Shown piece by piece: positions 1-8,197 of a stretch of DNA of 64,000 bases. Every line of letters starts with the position of its first letter. Position 1 is the stretch's first letter. Below the pieces are notes generated by a model that was not told the DNA's origin, ran no database searches, and saw only the letters and a program-made list of their open reading frames with translations. The translations under genes were made by a program, and so were the position numbers. Location of the stretch: NCBI GenBank assembly GCA_051295955.1, contig JBPDWA010000002.1, positions 310,001 to 374,000 on the forward strand. Reading direction: 5' to 3'. This DNA comes from Enterococcus faecalis_A (lineage in GTDB: Bacteria; Bacillota; Bacilli; Lactobacillales; Enterococcaceae).

Positions 1-165
1 GTCTATCCCTCACAGGACAAACCTCAGGTAGTTGTTTAACAACTACTGCTTAGTAACGGAAGCTGCCGTATTTTCCTACTTTAGTTCAGAAAATAATTTT
101 TCTAGGTGTGATCTACTAATGTTTCCAGCTTTTTCTCTCAGCATTTGAAAAAGTCTCTGTCAGGA
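1..165 (-). promoter_or_regulatory. Second (downstream) T-box leader, cut by the left window edge
   Basis: Read on the minus strand, this has the 5' part of a T-box: a Stem I with AGAG near its base (about 155-160), the loop segment GCTGAGAG, a specifier-loop-like segment with CAC (plus-strand GTG at 108-110) followed by A, and then AGTAGGAAAATACGG, which matches the Stem I/II junction of the neighbouring leader. The T-box consensus and terminator would lie beyond base 1. CAC would mean histidine. The regulated gene is outside the window; hisS or a histidine uptake gene would fit. The assignment rests on similarity to the complete leader at 320-660. Confidence 0.55.
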
Positions 166-319
166 AAGGGAAAAGGGATATGTCCTAGCTATCGAATGAA
201 TGTTATTTAAATGTATATCTCCATAAAATTGATAAATAGCGGCTCTTTAACTCATTTCATTTGTTAAGTGCTGCGAATCACTGCGACTGCTATCAAACAA
301 TAGAGCAGATGATTTGCAA

Positions 320-660
320 CAAAAAAATCCTTTGGCTATTCAGCCAAAGGACGATCATCTCGTGGTTCCACCTTTATTCATGTTTACTTCGCAGTAAACA
401 TCTCATGAAGTTGTTAACTTCTCGTATTAACGGGTCGGCCCGGACTTTCCTACTATGTTTTCAAAAAGTCAACTCCCAGATGTGGTTCGCTTATGCTTTG
501 GGCCTTTTTGCACCAACCAAAGGCTCTCTGTTGTCCAAAGCAGAAGTTACTCTTCTGTTCTTTGTTTTTCAATACTTTACCACCGCTGGAAACTTCTGTC
601 AATACTTTTTTGAATAGCCCAAGCAGCTTAACGTGTCTGTCAGAGTGACATCGGTTTTGT
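320..660 (-). promoter_or_regulatory. T-box leader with terminator, probable His specifier
   Basis: On the minus strand this is a complete T-box riboswitch. It has a Stem I with AGAGAG and the GGTTGGTG loop, a specifier loop GAAC-CAC-ATC (CAC at 482-484, histidine; ACC for threonine is the alternative frame), the T-box core GGTGGAACCACG (361-372), and an intrinsic terminator CCTTTGGC/GCCAAAGG (329-350) followed by a U run. Uncharged tRNA would stabilise the antiterminator and allow transcription into the second leader and the gene to the left. No ORF with a ribosome binding site lies between the two leaders. Confidence 0.85.
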
Positions 661-695
661 GATAAAAAAATAATATCTTACTTCAATAATTAGTA

Positions 696-726
696 TTGCT
701 TTTAGTACAATAAAAAGTGTTATAAT
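696..726 (+). promoter_or_regulatory. Probable promoter of the oppA-like gene
   Basis: TATAAT at 721-726 with a weak TTGCTT at 696-701 (19-bp spacing). A small dyad CTTTCTT/AAGAAAG (744-760) sits between the promoter and the AAAGGAGG ribosome binding site. Confidence 0.5.
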
Positions 727-786
727 AGAAGGGATACATACTGGCTTTCTTTCTTATTAAGAAAGTCACAAAAGGAGGAATTGTGT

Positions 787-2430
787 ATGAAATGGAAAAA
801 AGGTTGGCTGACGCTTCTTTTGTTGTCAGGGGTGGTAATTTCTGCGTGTAGTACAAAACAAACAGGAGAGACCGACCAAGATAGGAGGTTGGAACATGAT
901 AAACAAGCAATACAAGTGGCTTCTGGAGGGGAACTTTCCACATTGGACAGTGCACATTATACCGATGTTTATAGTTCAGACATGATCGGTCAATTAGTCG
1001 AAGGATTGTATCGGCAAGCGAAAAATGGTGATCCGGAGCTAGCTATGGCTGCAAGTGAGCCAAAGGTTAGCGATGATGGTCTCGTGTATACTTTTAAAAT
1101 AAGGAAGACAGTTTGGTCAAATGGTGATCCTGTGAAAGCCGGTGATTTTGTTATTGCCTTTAAAAATGTTGTTGATCCAGCTTATGGTTCAAGCAGTAGC
1201 AACCAAATGGATATCTTTAAAAATGGGCGAGCGATTCGTGAGGGCTCAAAAAGTTTAGCTGACTTTGGTGTTAAAGCACTGGATGACCAGACTTTGGAAT
1301 TGACGTTGGAAAATCCGCTTCCTTATTTGGCTCAAGTCTTAGTAGGAACGCCTTTTATGCCTAAAAATGAAGCTTTTGTCAAGGAGAAGGGAACAGCCTA
1401 TGGAACTTCAGCAGCTAACTTTATTGGTAACGGTCCTTTTACAATTTTCGGCTGGGATGGTAGTACAGAAAGCTGGCAGTTGAAGAAAAATCCCCGTTAT
1501 TGGGATCAAAAAAATGTCAAGCTAGAAACGATTGATGTCCATGTAATGAAAGAAATCGCCACCGGTACGAATTTATTTGAAAGTGGCAAATTAGATTATA
1601 CACAATTGGCGGACACCTACGCATTGCAATATCAAGCTTCTCCCCAAGCTCATTTCATTCCAAAAGCAATGGTGGGATACCTAAGTCCTAATCAAAAACG
1701 GCCAGTAACAGGTAATGTACATGTCAGAAAAGCAATTTTACAAGCAATTGATAAGAAGAACTTCGCCAAAAAGATTTTAGGTGACGGTTCAACAGCCTTA
1801 AATGGTTTTGTCCCAGCTAATTTTGCTAAAAACCCTAATACAGCTACTGATTTTCGTAAAGAAAATGGTGACCTGTTGCCTTACGATATCAAAGCTGCAC
1901 AAAAAAACTGGGCTACTGCCAAAAAAGAGTTAGGGAAAGACAAAATAGAATTAGAATTGATATCTGCTGATTCAGCTATTGCTAAAAAAACAATCGAGTA
2001 TGTTCAAGGACAATTGCAGCAAAATTTGCCTGGTTTAACGCTTACCCTTAAGTCGATGCCTCTACAAAATCGACTTGATTTGCAAACGGCAGGTAACTTT
2101 GATTTGGTCTTTGGAACGTGGACCCCGGATTTTGCCGATCCACTGAATTTTTTAGAATTTTATGATTCTAAAAGTGGGTTAAACACAGCCGGCTATGGAA
2201 ATCCTGATTATGATCAAGGCTTAAATGCTGTTAGAACCTCTCTGGCAAATAACTCAGAACAGCGTTGGAATAAGTTACTCAGCTTAGAAAAAACTTTAGT
2301 CGAAAAAGACGCCGGTGTTTTACCACTCTATCAAGGTGCGATTGGCTATTTACAGTCGGATCGTCTGCATGACCTGCAAGTTTTCTCTTTTGGACGAACA
2401 ATATCTTATCGTTTAGCTTATGTAAAATAG
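787..2430 (+). CDS. Oligopeptide-binding lipoprotein (OppA-like, SBP family 5)
   Basis: 547 aa. Start ATG 787 lies 9 nt after GGAGG; an upstream in-frame TTG at 781 is too close to the ribosome binding site. A lipoprotein signal peptide ends at ISAC with Cys21 as the predicted lipidation site. The body matches family-5 extracellular solute-binding proteins: ELSTLDSAHYTD near the N-terminus, LVEGLYR, and the central region FIGNGPFTI followed by YWDQKNV. The family captures peptides outside the membrane for an ABC importer; no permease or ATPase genes are adjacent, so it may serve an Opp system elsewhere or act as a pheromone or peptide receptor. A strong terminator follows, so it is monocistronic. 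Confidence 0.9.
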   Translation: MKWKKGWLTLLLLSGVVISACSTKQTGETDQDRRLEHDKQAIQVASGGELSTLDSAHYTDVYSSDMIGQLVEGLYRQAKNGDPELAMAASEPKVSDDGLVYTFKIRKTVWSNGDPVKAGDFVIAFKNVVDPAYGSSSSNQMDIFKNGRAIREGSKSLADFGVKALDDQTLELTLENPLPYLAQVLVGTPFMPKNEAFVKEKGTAYGTSAANFIGNGPFTIFGWDGSTESWQLKKNPRYWDQKNVKLETIDVHVMKEIATGTNLFESGKLDYTQLADTYALQYQASPQAHFIPKAMVGYLSPNQKRPVTGNVHVRKAILQAIDKKNFAKKILGDGSTALNGFVPANFAKNPNTATDFRKENGDLLPYDIKAAQKNWATAKKELGKDKIELELISADSAIAKKTIEYVQGQLQQNLPGLTLTLKSMPLQNRLDLQTAGNFDLVFGTWTPDFADPLNFLEFYDSKSGLNTAGYGNPDYDQGLNAVRTSLANNSEQRWNKLLSLEKTLVEKDAGVLPLYQGAIGYLQSDRLHDLQVFSFGRTISYRLAYVK

Positions 2431-2438
2431 CTTAAATT

Positions 2439-2490
2439 AAAGCGCGCAGCCTAAATTTTTAAAAGTTTGGGCGGTGCGTTTCTTTTTTTT
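2439..2490 (+). terminator. Intrinsic terminator after oppA-like gene
   Basis: About 16-bp stem (AAGCGCGCAGCC... paired with ...GGGCGGTGCGTTT) followed by eight T residues. Confidence 0.85.
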
Positions 2491-2594
2491 AAAAAAGAAG
2501 GCGTATCTTTTGTAATAGTTTGAAAATGCGTTTACCATTAGTCTTGTAAGTAAGCAAATGGTTTTAAAAAAAAACAATAAAGGAGGAGGATTGC

Positions 2595-3158
2595 ATGAAA
2601 ATTGTCAAGTGGCTGTTAGCAATTGTGCTAGTCATCGGAATCTTTGGAATCGTCGGCATTTATTCGCAGCTGGTATACATTGACGGTCTCACGCCGTTTT
2701 ATTCCAAACTTTTGTTGCAAACCAGCTGGCTTTATCCGTTCTTCCAATTACTCTTAGTATTGGTGGCTGCCTTACTTTTGGTCTTGTTTTTGCTGGTTTT
2801 GTTCAAACATGTTTCCAAAAAAAGAACCGTGGTTCAACGAGAAACAGGGCAACTGACTTTTCCCTTACACACCTTAGAAGCAATTGCCAAGTCAGCGGCA
2901 GAAACTTCAGTGGATCCAAATGATATTCATACAAAAGTAACCTTGGATAAGCATGAACGGGCCATTGTTGATGTGACTGTTGACGGTAATCAACGGAACG
3001 CTTTTCTCACGAAAGGGAAAACAATTCAAACAACGGTTCAACAAGCCTTGAAAAATATGGCTAACGTTGAAACAAACAGGGTGAATGTAAAAATTAAAAA
3101 TACCAAAAAAGACATGGGATTGCTGACGTTTACGAAAAAGCAATCACGCGTAGAGTAG
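2595..3158 (+). CDS. amaP: Alkaline shock membrane anchor protein AmaP
   Basis: 187 aa with two membrane segments (about 5-25 and 47-72) and a soluble C-terminal domain of the Asp23/Gls24 type. RBS AAGGAGGAGG precedes ATG 2595. In staphylococci AmaP tethers the abundant Asp23 protein to the membrane. Here it heads a four-gene operon with DUF2273, gls24 and glsB, the usual order in enterococci and lactobacilli. Function is inferred from domain layout and context. Confidence 0.88.
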   Translation: MKIVKWLLAIVLVIGIFGIVGIYSQLVYIDGLTPFYSKLLLQTSWLYPFFQLLLVLVAALLLVLFLLVLFKHVSKKRTVVQRETGQLTFPLHTLEAIAKSAAETSVDPNDIHTKVTLDKHERAIVDVTVDGNQRNAFLTKGKTIQTTVQQALKNMANVETNRVNVKIKNTKKDMGLLTFTKKQSRVE

Positions 3159-3170
3159 GGAGGTCTGGCA

Positions 3171-3386
3171 ATGAAAGAGAAACCTTTGCTGCGACCTTAC
3201 CAAAACCAATTTACTTTTACGCTGTTATTTCTTTTGGTAGCAATTTTATTTTTAACACTTGGCTTTTGGAAAACAATGTTGCTTTTATTATTTGCTGCAA
3301 TTGGCTATTTGATCGGTACTATGAAAGATGAACAACGTTCATTCTTTTCAATTATTGCTTCTTTACAGGCATATATTGAAAAATGA
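3171..3386 (+). CDS. DUF2273 small membrane protein of the gls24 operon
   Basis: 71 aa with two closely packed membrane helices (about 13-30 and 32-50) and a short polar C-terminus. RBS GGGAGG, 13 nt after amaP. DUF2273 proteins accompany Asp23/Gls24 genes and are thought to help anchor them; molecular role unknown. Confidence 0.85.
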   Translation: MKEKPLLRPYQNQFTFTLLFLLVAILFLTLGFWKTMLLLLFAAIGYLIGTMKDEQRSFFSIIASLQAYIEK

Positions 3387-3417
3387 TATATAATTAAATA
3401 AAGAAAGGTTGATAGAT

Positions 3418-3885
3418 ATGGAAAACAAAACAATGAACCACAATAACGAAGGAACAAATACAGCAGGAATTAAAACTAAATTAACATTCGATGATCAAGT
3501 AATCAAAAAAATCGCCGGTATTGCTGTTTCAGATATCCCTGGTATCTTAGGTTTAAGCGGAAATGCGCTGACTAACTTGACAGATAAATTCACAAGTGGT
3601 AACAACCCAACCAAAGGCGTAAACGCAGAAGTGGGAACTAAACAAGTAGCAATCGATTTAGATGTTATTGGTGAATACGGTAAAAATATTTCTGAAGTAT
3701 TTGCTGAAGCAACGAAAAAAGTGGCTGCGGCTGTGAAAAATATGACTGGCTTAGACATGATTGAATTCAATATGAATGTGGATGATGTGATGACAAAAGC
3801 TGAATACGAAGACAAATTTGAAAACAAGAAAAAAGACGACGAAGATGACAAAAACAAACACTCTGAATCTCGTTCATTACAATAA
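3418..3885 (+). CDS. gls24: General stress protein Gls24 (Asp23/Gls24 family)
   Basis: 155 aa from ATG 3418 (9 nt after AAAGG; a TTG at 3409 would abut the ribosome binding site). The family core KLTFDDQVIKKIAGIA, IPGILGLSG and VDLDVIGEYGKNI is clear, and the C-terminus is highly charged. Gls24 is an abundant stress and virulence-linked protein of enterococci that associates with the membrane through AmaP. Confidence 0.93.
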   Translation: MENKTMNHNNEGTNTAGIKTKLTFDDQVIKKIAGIAVSDIPGILGLSGNALTNLTDKFTSGNNPTKGVNAEVGTKQVAIDLDVIGEYGKNISEVFAEATKKVAAAVKNMTGLDMIEFNMNVDDVMTKAEYEDKFENKKKDDEDDKNKHSESRSLQ

Positions 3886-3905
3886 TTGAAAAGGAGGAAA
3901 TCGCT

Positions 3906-4154
3906 ATGTTAAGTTTCTTATGGGCGCTAATTATTGGTGGGATTATCGGCGCGATCGCTGGTGCCATTTTAGGTAAAGATGTACCAGGCGGCATTATTGG
4001 TAATATTATTGTTGGCTTTTTAGGTAGTTGGGTTGCCTCTATGCTGCTTCCTAGTTTAGGACCGGTAATCGGCGGATTTCCAATTATTTCTGCATTAATT
4101 GGTGCGATTATCTGTATTGCCATTTACTCATTTATCGTTAAAAGAATGGCCTAA
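3906..4154 (+). CDS. glsB: GlsB/YeaQ/YmgE family stress membrane protein
   Basis: 82 aa with three hydrophobic, glycine-rich segments (GGIIGAIAGAILG, GGIIGNIIVGFLGS, FPIISALIGAIICI) typical of transglycosylase-associated-protein family members. RBS AAAGGAGG. Last gene of the gls24 operon, followed by a terminator. Confidence 0.92.
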   Translation: MLSFLWALIIGGIIGAIAGAILGKDVPGGIIGNIIVGFLGSWVASMLLPSLGPVIGGFPIISALIGAIICIAIYSFIVKRMA

Positions 4155-4162
4155 AGCTCATA

Positions 4163-4211
4163 CCCAAAAGTGAAGACAGCGTAAAAGCTGCTTCCTTTTG
4201 GGCGTTTTTTT
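4163..4211 (+). terminator. Terminator of the gls24 operon
   Basis: CCCAAAAG (4163-4170) pairs with CTTTTGGG (4195-4202), followed by GCG and a T run. Confidence 0.8.
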
Positions 4212-4220
4212 AATTTAAAA

Positions 4221-4265
4221 GCGTGGTGGATTTGTATTAAGACAAGTCCGCCACGCTTATTTTTA
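4221..4265. terminator. Bidirectional terminator hairpin
   Basis: GCGTGGTGGATTTGT pairs with ACAAGTCCGCCACGC across a 6-nt loop, with A-rich and T-rich flanks. It can serve the gls24 operon and the convergent DUF960-like gene. Confidence 0.75.
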
Positions 4266-4276
4266 GTGCATAAATT

Positions 4277-4600
4277 TTAGTGTTCTAACATTTCTAACGG
4301 GAGTAAAATCGTTTCGCGATGACCATCGTCAAACGCAAACACTTGCGAAGGATATTCATCAGAATAAGGAAAAGGCAAGTCGACTGCTAGTTGAACATCA
4401 CTGTCTTCTTGTGAAAAAAGCACGGTCACTTGACCGTTGCGATCTAGCAAATCAAAATGAAGTAGATTGGTTAAAGGAATTAGCCCTTTTAAATCCAAGT
4501 CAATAATTCGCCAAATACTATCGATTAAATCACTAGGCAAACTAGACACAACGCCAAAAGAGGCATAGCGGCTCCGGTCAGTGTCAAAATGTTCAAACAT
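4277..4600 (-). CDS. DUF960-like protein of unknown function
   Basis: 107 aa. Start ATG 4600 preceded by AAAGGAGG; an upstream in-frame ATG at 4672 has no ribosome binding site. Pattern RYASFGV ... IWRIIDLDL ... HFDLLDRNGQ ... FSQED ... DDGHRETILLPLEM recalls the DUF960 family of firmicutes. No membrane segment, signal peptide or catalytic motif. Convergent with the gls24 operon. Confidence 0.65.
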   Translation of the reverse strand: MFEHFDTDRSRYASFGVVSSLPSDLIDSIWRIIDLDLKGLIPLTNLLHFDLLDRNGQVTVLFSQEDSDVQLAVDLPFPYSDEYPSQVFAFDDGHRETILLPLEMLEH

Positions 4601-4784
4601 AATTATGACCTCCTTTTTTTGCTTATTTTTAGTATACCTGATTTTAGAGAAAAGTATAATTTTCTGTCCCAAATAAAGTTTTCTGTTTGCAAAATCTTAA
4701 TTTTTTATGAAGTGTATTTAAGAGCTGCAGCTAATGACTACGTATAGTATGTCCACGATTTCAGCTTGAGCTAGCAGCTAGTTT

Positions 4785-5357
4785 TTAAAGTAGCTCTTTT
4801 AATTCATTAATTTCTTGTAACGTTACTTCATGACCGCCATCTAAAAGTAAAAAATCTACCGGAAAGTGTTTTTTCAACTGATTGGCTAGTGAAAGTACAC
4901 GCCCAGCTACGCTTATTTCATCTTGGGCGCCGCTAGTGATAATGATTCGTGTTGCAAATTGTCCAGATACATATTGATAGCCTAAATTACTTGGATGCAG
5001 TAAAATAGCTGTGTTAGCAATGGTTGGTTCCTGTTCCAGCAGCCCTAAAATAAAATTGGCACCATTAGAATAACCAATAAAAATAACTTCATCATACAGT
5101 TTTGTAGGGTGCCAAGATTCTTCAAGGAACATTGTAATTTTTTTATGAAAATTTGCTCTAGGCAGCTGGCCCTTTTCTAACGGAGCAAAGAAGCGGCGAT
5201 GATTGCCCGTTCCTTCATTGCCTAGATAGCTAAGGACGCTGGCTTGTGGATAGAGTGCGGCAATTGTTGATAGTAACTGATATTCATTACCACCTGTGCC
5301 ATGAAACGCCACCACTAATTGCTCTGGCTTTAAACCTTTTTGAAAAAAATATCTCAT
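4785..5357 (-). CDS. Alpha/beta hydrolase, carboxylesterase/MhqD-like
   Basis: 190 aa. Oxyanion-hole motif AFHGTGGNE, nucleophile elbow GYSNGA (Ser about 103), GAQDE with the acid residue, and catalytic His in GGHE near the C-terminus give a complete Ser-Asp-His triad. Size and motifs match the phospholipase/carboxylesterase group to which MhqD belongs. It starts 30 bp from the divergent VOC-family gene; the same two functions pair as mhqO-mhqD in quinone detoxification in Bacillus. Substrate is inferred, not seen. Confidence 0.78.
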   Translation of the reverse strand: MRYFFQKGLKPEQLVVAFHGTGGNEYQLLSTIAALYPQASVLSYLGNEGTGNHRRFFAPLEKGQLPRANFHKKITMFLEESWHPTKLYDEVIFIGYSNGANFILGLLEQEPTIANTAILLHPSNLGYQYVSGQFATRIIITSGAQDEISVAGRVLSLANQLKKHFPVDFLLLDGGHEVTLQEINELKELL

Positions 5358-5387
5358 TGCCTAAACCTCCAAAGAAAGGATTCTATT

Positions 5388-6362
5388 ATGTATGCGCAAA
5401 TTCATCATATCTCTATTTTAAATCGCTTCATGAAACCGACATTTGACTTCTATCATAATCTACTGGGCTTAAAATTACTAATGAAAACTATCAATCAAGA
5501 CGATCAGTCAATGTATCATCTTTTTTTCTCAGATAACGAGCAGCGTACCGGTACGGAAATCACTTTTTTTGAAGTAGCTGATGGGCAAGACCAGACCTTT
5601 GGTACCAATACGATTGAACGGACAATCCTGAAAGTGCCTAGTCGTGCTTCGTTAGATTTTTGGGCGGAACGCTTGGAACAAGCTGGTGTTTGTCACTATG
5701 GCATTGAAACGTTCAATCAGCGGCCAATGCTGCGTTTTGAAGGGCCGGATAAAACACAAATGGCGTTAGCACCTTTAAGAGCTTTTGAAAAGGTGTCTGA
5801 TTATCACCCGTATCCTCATTCGGAAATTCCATTAGCACACGCAATTTTAGGAATCGATGCTATTCAACTGCGGGTTCAATATGAGCAAGCAACCAAAGAG
5901 CCTTTGTTGGAGTACTTGCATTGGCACGAGCAAGAAAGGGTGTCGTTTTTTGAGACATCCAATGAAGTAACTATTCTAGCCAATGATTATCCGTCCTTCT
6001 ATCAAGAAGTCCATCTTATTGATGATCGAGTGAATCCTCTCGCAACAGAAGGAATTGGTGGAGTGCATCATGTAGCCTTCGGTGTTGAAGACCTTGCAGA
6101 GTTAACCCAGATTAATCAAATACTTACTCAAAAAAATTTTTTGATTTCAGGTATAAAAAATCGAGAATTCTTCCAATCGCTGTATTTTAGGGAGCCAAAT
6201 CAGCTGCTATTTGAAGTTGCTACACAAAAAGGTATTTTAGACGCTTCCGCATATGAAAACCAGACAGCCGAGTTTGCTGCAATTCCTTTATATTTACCGC
6301 ATTTTTTGGCGGATCGCCGTTGGCAAATTGAAGCTGTTCTAGATCAACAACGACATGAATAA
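5388..6362 (+). CDS. VOC-family ring-cleaving dioxygenase-like protein (MhqO-like)
   Basis: 324 aa from ATG 5388 (RBS AAAGAAAGGA); a longer in-frame start at 5340 would overlap the divergent gene. Two tandem vicinal-oxygen-chelate modules: IHHISILNRFMKPTFDFY at the N-terminus and IGGVHHVAFGV at about residue 222, each beginning with the metal-ligand His motif. This is the layout of MhqO/LinE-type putative ring-cleaving dioxygenases. Likely works with the adjacent esterase on quinone or electrophile detoxification. Confidence 0.82.
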   Translation: MYAQIHHISILNRFMKPTFDFYHNLLGLKLLMKTINQDDQSMYHLFFSDNEQRTGTEITFFEVADGQDQTFGTNTIERTILKVPSRASLDFWAERLEQAGVCHYGIETFNQRPMLRFEGPDKTQMALAPLRAFEKVSDYHPYPHSEIPLAHAILGIDAIQLRVQYEQATKEPLLEYLHWHEQERVSFFETSNEVTILANDYPSFYQEVHLIDDRVNPLATEGIGGVHHVAFGVEDLAELTQINQILTQKNFLISGIKNREFFQSLYFREPNQLLFEVATQKGILDASAYENQTAEFAAIPLYLPHFLADRRWQIEAVLDQQRHE

Positions 6363-6365
6363 GAA

Positions 6366-6402
6366 AAACCAACAGAACGCTGAAACGCTCTGTTGGTTTT
6401 TT
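6366..6402. terminator. Bidirectional terminator
   Basis: AAACCAACAGA pairs with TCTGTTGGTTT and is followed by a T run. It lies between the convergent VOC gene and rplY and serves both. Confidence 0.85.
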
Positions 6403-6405
6403 ATT

Positions 6406-7020
6406 TTATTCAGCTTGATCTCCAATTACCTCTGGTTCAGCTACTTCGCTAGCCGTTTCATCGGTAGCAGATGTTTGTGCTTCAACGATGGAAACAATTT
6501 GTTCTTCGCCATCCGTTAAAATTTCATAGTCTGCATTTTTTGGTAAATCGGCTACCGTTATAGCAGCACCGATTTCCAATGAAGTAATGTCAACTTCAAT
6601 ACTTTCTGGCAACTTGTCCGGAGTAGCTGCCACTAAAGCTGTATAAAGGTTTTGGGTGACAACACCGCCGGCTTTTGCGCCGAGTGCTTCTCCAATCAAG
6701 ACAATTTCAGCCTCAACTTCAGTTGTTTCCGTCATATTAACTGAAAGGAACTCTACATGCTTTATCCGGTTTGTAAAGGTATCAACTTGCATTTTTGACA
6801 TTAAAGAATTAATTCTTTTACCATTAATTTCCATTGTAATTACTGTGTTTGCGCCATGTTCTCGCAAAATTTTGCCTAAGGCTTTTTCATCAAAGAAAAT
6901 CGGGGTACTTTCGATTTCATAACCATATACGACTGCGGGTACTTTGCCTTCATGACGTAATTGATTTCTTAGTGAACGGGGTCGGGTAGCTCTTTCTTTA
7001 ACTTCTAATTGTACTGACAT
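6406..7020 (-). CDS. rplY: 50S ribosomal protein L25 / general stress protein Ctc
   Basis: 204 aa. N-terminal L25 domain binding 5S rRNA (RHEGKVPAVVYG), then the beta-barrel TL5/Ctc C-terminal domain (GEALGAKAGGVVTQNL, LPESIEVDIT) and an acidic tail. The length fits the Ctc form rather than the short L25. RBS AAGGAGG before ATG 7020. Ctc-type proteins are stress-induced in firmicutes. Confidence 0.93.
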   Translation of the reverse strand: MSVQLEVKERATRPRSLRNQLRHEGKVPAVVYGYEIESTPIFFDEKALGKILREHGANTVITMEINGKRINSLMSKMQVDTFTNRIKHVEFLSVNMTETTEVEAEIVLIGEALGAKAGGVVTQNLYTALVAATPDKLPESIEVDITSLEIGAAITVADLPKNADYEILTDGEEQIVSIVEAQTSATDETASEVAEPEVIGDQAE

Positions 7021-7428
7021 AACCTAAATTCCTCCTTATAATTAGTGGATTTTTCGGTTAAACTCAGAAACAAAACATAATGGAAAAAAGAGTGGCTGAA
7101 TAGTTTCATCCGGCTAGCTTTTTTCTGTTGTGGCTGTGTAAAGATGCTGACAACGACAAAAAATCCCTAAATAATCACACGCAATTATTCAGGGGAAAAT
7201 CCATTTGCTGCTGTTGTTCTCTCCCAGGTCATTACGCTGTTTTTGAGAAACCTTTATTCACCTTACTTATTAACCATACCTCTTATAAAATTTTAAGTCA
7301 AGTGATTGCCTTTAAACATTAAAGTTTTTTCTTTTTAACGTAAAACATTTTTTGGGGGTTCATTAGCAATATTTCCTGCTGCAAGAGGTTGTGGTATAGT
7401 AAAAGTAATGAGGGAACGGAGACGAAAC
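7021..7428. other. Intergenic region between divergent rplY and the RsuA-type gene
   Basis: No convincing gene. A hairpin TCCCTAAATAAT/ATTATTCAGGGGA lies around 7163-7197. An extended -10 TGGTATAGT (7392-7400) probably serves the pseudouridine synthase gene. An open frame at 7128-7322 lacks a ribosome binding site and protein-like composition. Confidence 0.5.
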
Positions 7429-8181
7429 ATGCGCTTAGATAAATTGTTAACTAGCTTACACTTTGGTTCAAGAAATACCATTAAACGCTTGTTGCACAGC
7501 AAACAAGTAACTGTCGATGGCGTAATTATTACCAAAGCCGGTCAAAATGTGGATGCCATGCTTCAAGACATCCGCGTTAATGGTCGCAAACTTTGCCATC
7601 AAACTCATTTATATTATATGATGAATAAACCGGCAGGTGTCATCAGTGCAGTGACGGATAAACGGTTGCCTACGGTGATGGACTTGCTGGAGTCAACCGA
7701 TTATCGAAAAGGTCTTTATCCAGTGGGACGCTTGGATCGGGATACGCAAGGTTTGCTGTTATTGACGGATAACGGCCAGTTAGGTTATCAGCTGTTACGG
7801 CCTAATAAACACGTCACCAAGCGTTATGAAGTGAAAGTTAATGGTCTAGTAACGGCAGAGGACTGCGCCGCTTTTCAAGCAGGAATTATTTTTCACGGAG
7901 GGATTCAGTGTCAGCCAGCTCAATTGGAAGTCTTAGCGGCTGCATCTAGTGAAAGTCACGTTATTTTAGAGCTTCGTGAAGGAAAGTTTCACCAAGTAAA
8001 AAAAATGTTTTTAGCGGTCGGCAAAAAAGTTACTTTTTTAAAAAGAATCCAAATGGGTCCTTTAATTTTGGACCCGGCCTTAGCTAGCGGTGGCTATCGC
8101 GCTTTAAACGATGAAGAGCTTCGTCAATTATTGCCGTATTTTACGATAGAAAAACAACAATCAGCCCAACATCTTGGTTGA
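7429..8181 (+). CDS. rsuA: 16S rRNA pseudouridine synthase, RsuA/RluB family
   Basis: 250 aa from ATG 7429 (GGAG 7 nt upstream; the in-frame ATG at 7408 lacks one). An N-terminal S4 RNA-binding domain (MRLDKLLTSLHFGSRN) is followed by the catalytic domain with GRLDRDTQGLLLLTDNG carrying the active-site Asp (about residue 103). The family isomerises a uridine of 16S rRNA (U516 for RsuA); the exact site cannot be read from sequence. The HAD gene follows 16 bp later and is likely co-transcribed. Confidence 0.87.
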   Translation: MRLDKLLTSLHFGSRNTIKRLLHSKQVTVDGVIITKAGQNVDAMLQDIRVNGRKLCHQTHLYYMMNKPAGVISAVTDKRLPTVMDLLESTDYRKGLYPVGRLDRDTQGLLLLTDNGQLGYQLLRPNKHVTKRYEVKVNGLVTAEDCAAFQAGIIFHGGIQCQPAQLEVLAAASSESHVILELREGKFHQVKKMFLAVGKKVTFLKRIQMGPLILDPALASGGYRALNDEELRQLLPYFTIEKQQSAQHLG

Positions 8182-8197
8182 AGGAAAGAGGAAGAAG

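Noticed and set aside
261..617. Plus-strand open frame of 118 codons
   Set aside because: Lies antisense over the T-box leader, has no ribosome binding site, and its codons are explained by the riboswitch structure.
4721..4785. Possible dispersed repeat (AGCT...AATG...AGTATGT) shared with 51135-51165
   Set aside because: Similarity is short and gapped and could be chance in AT-rich intergenic DNA.
7128..7322. Open frame of 64 codons between rplY and the RsuA-type gene
   Set aside because: No ribosome binding site, Cys/His-rich random composition, and overlaps a hairpin.
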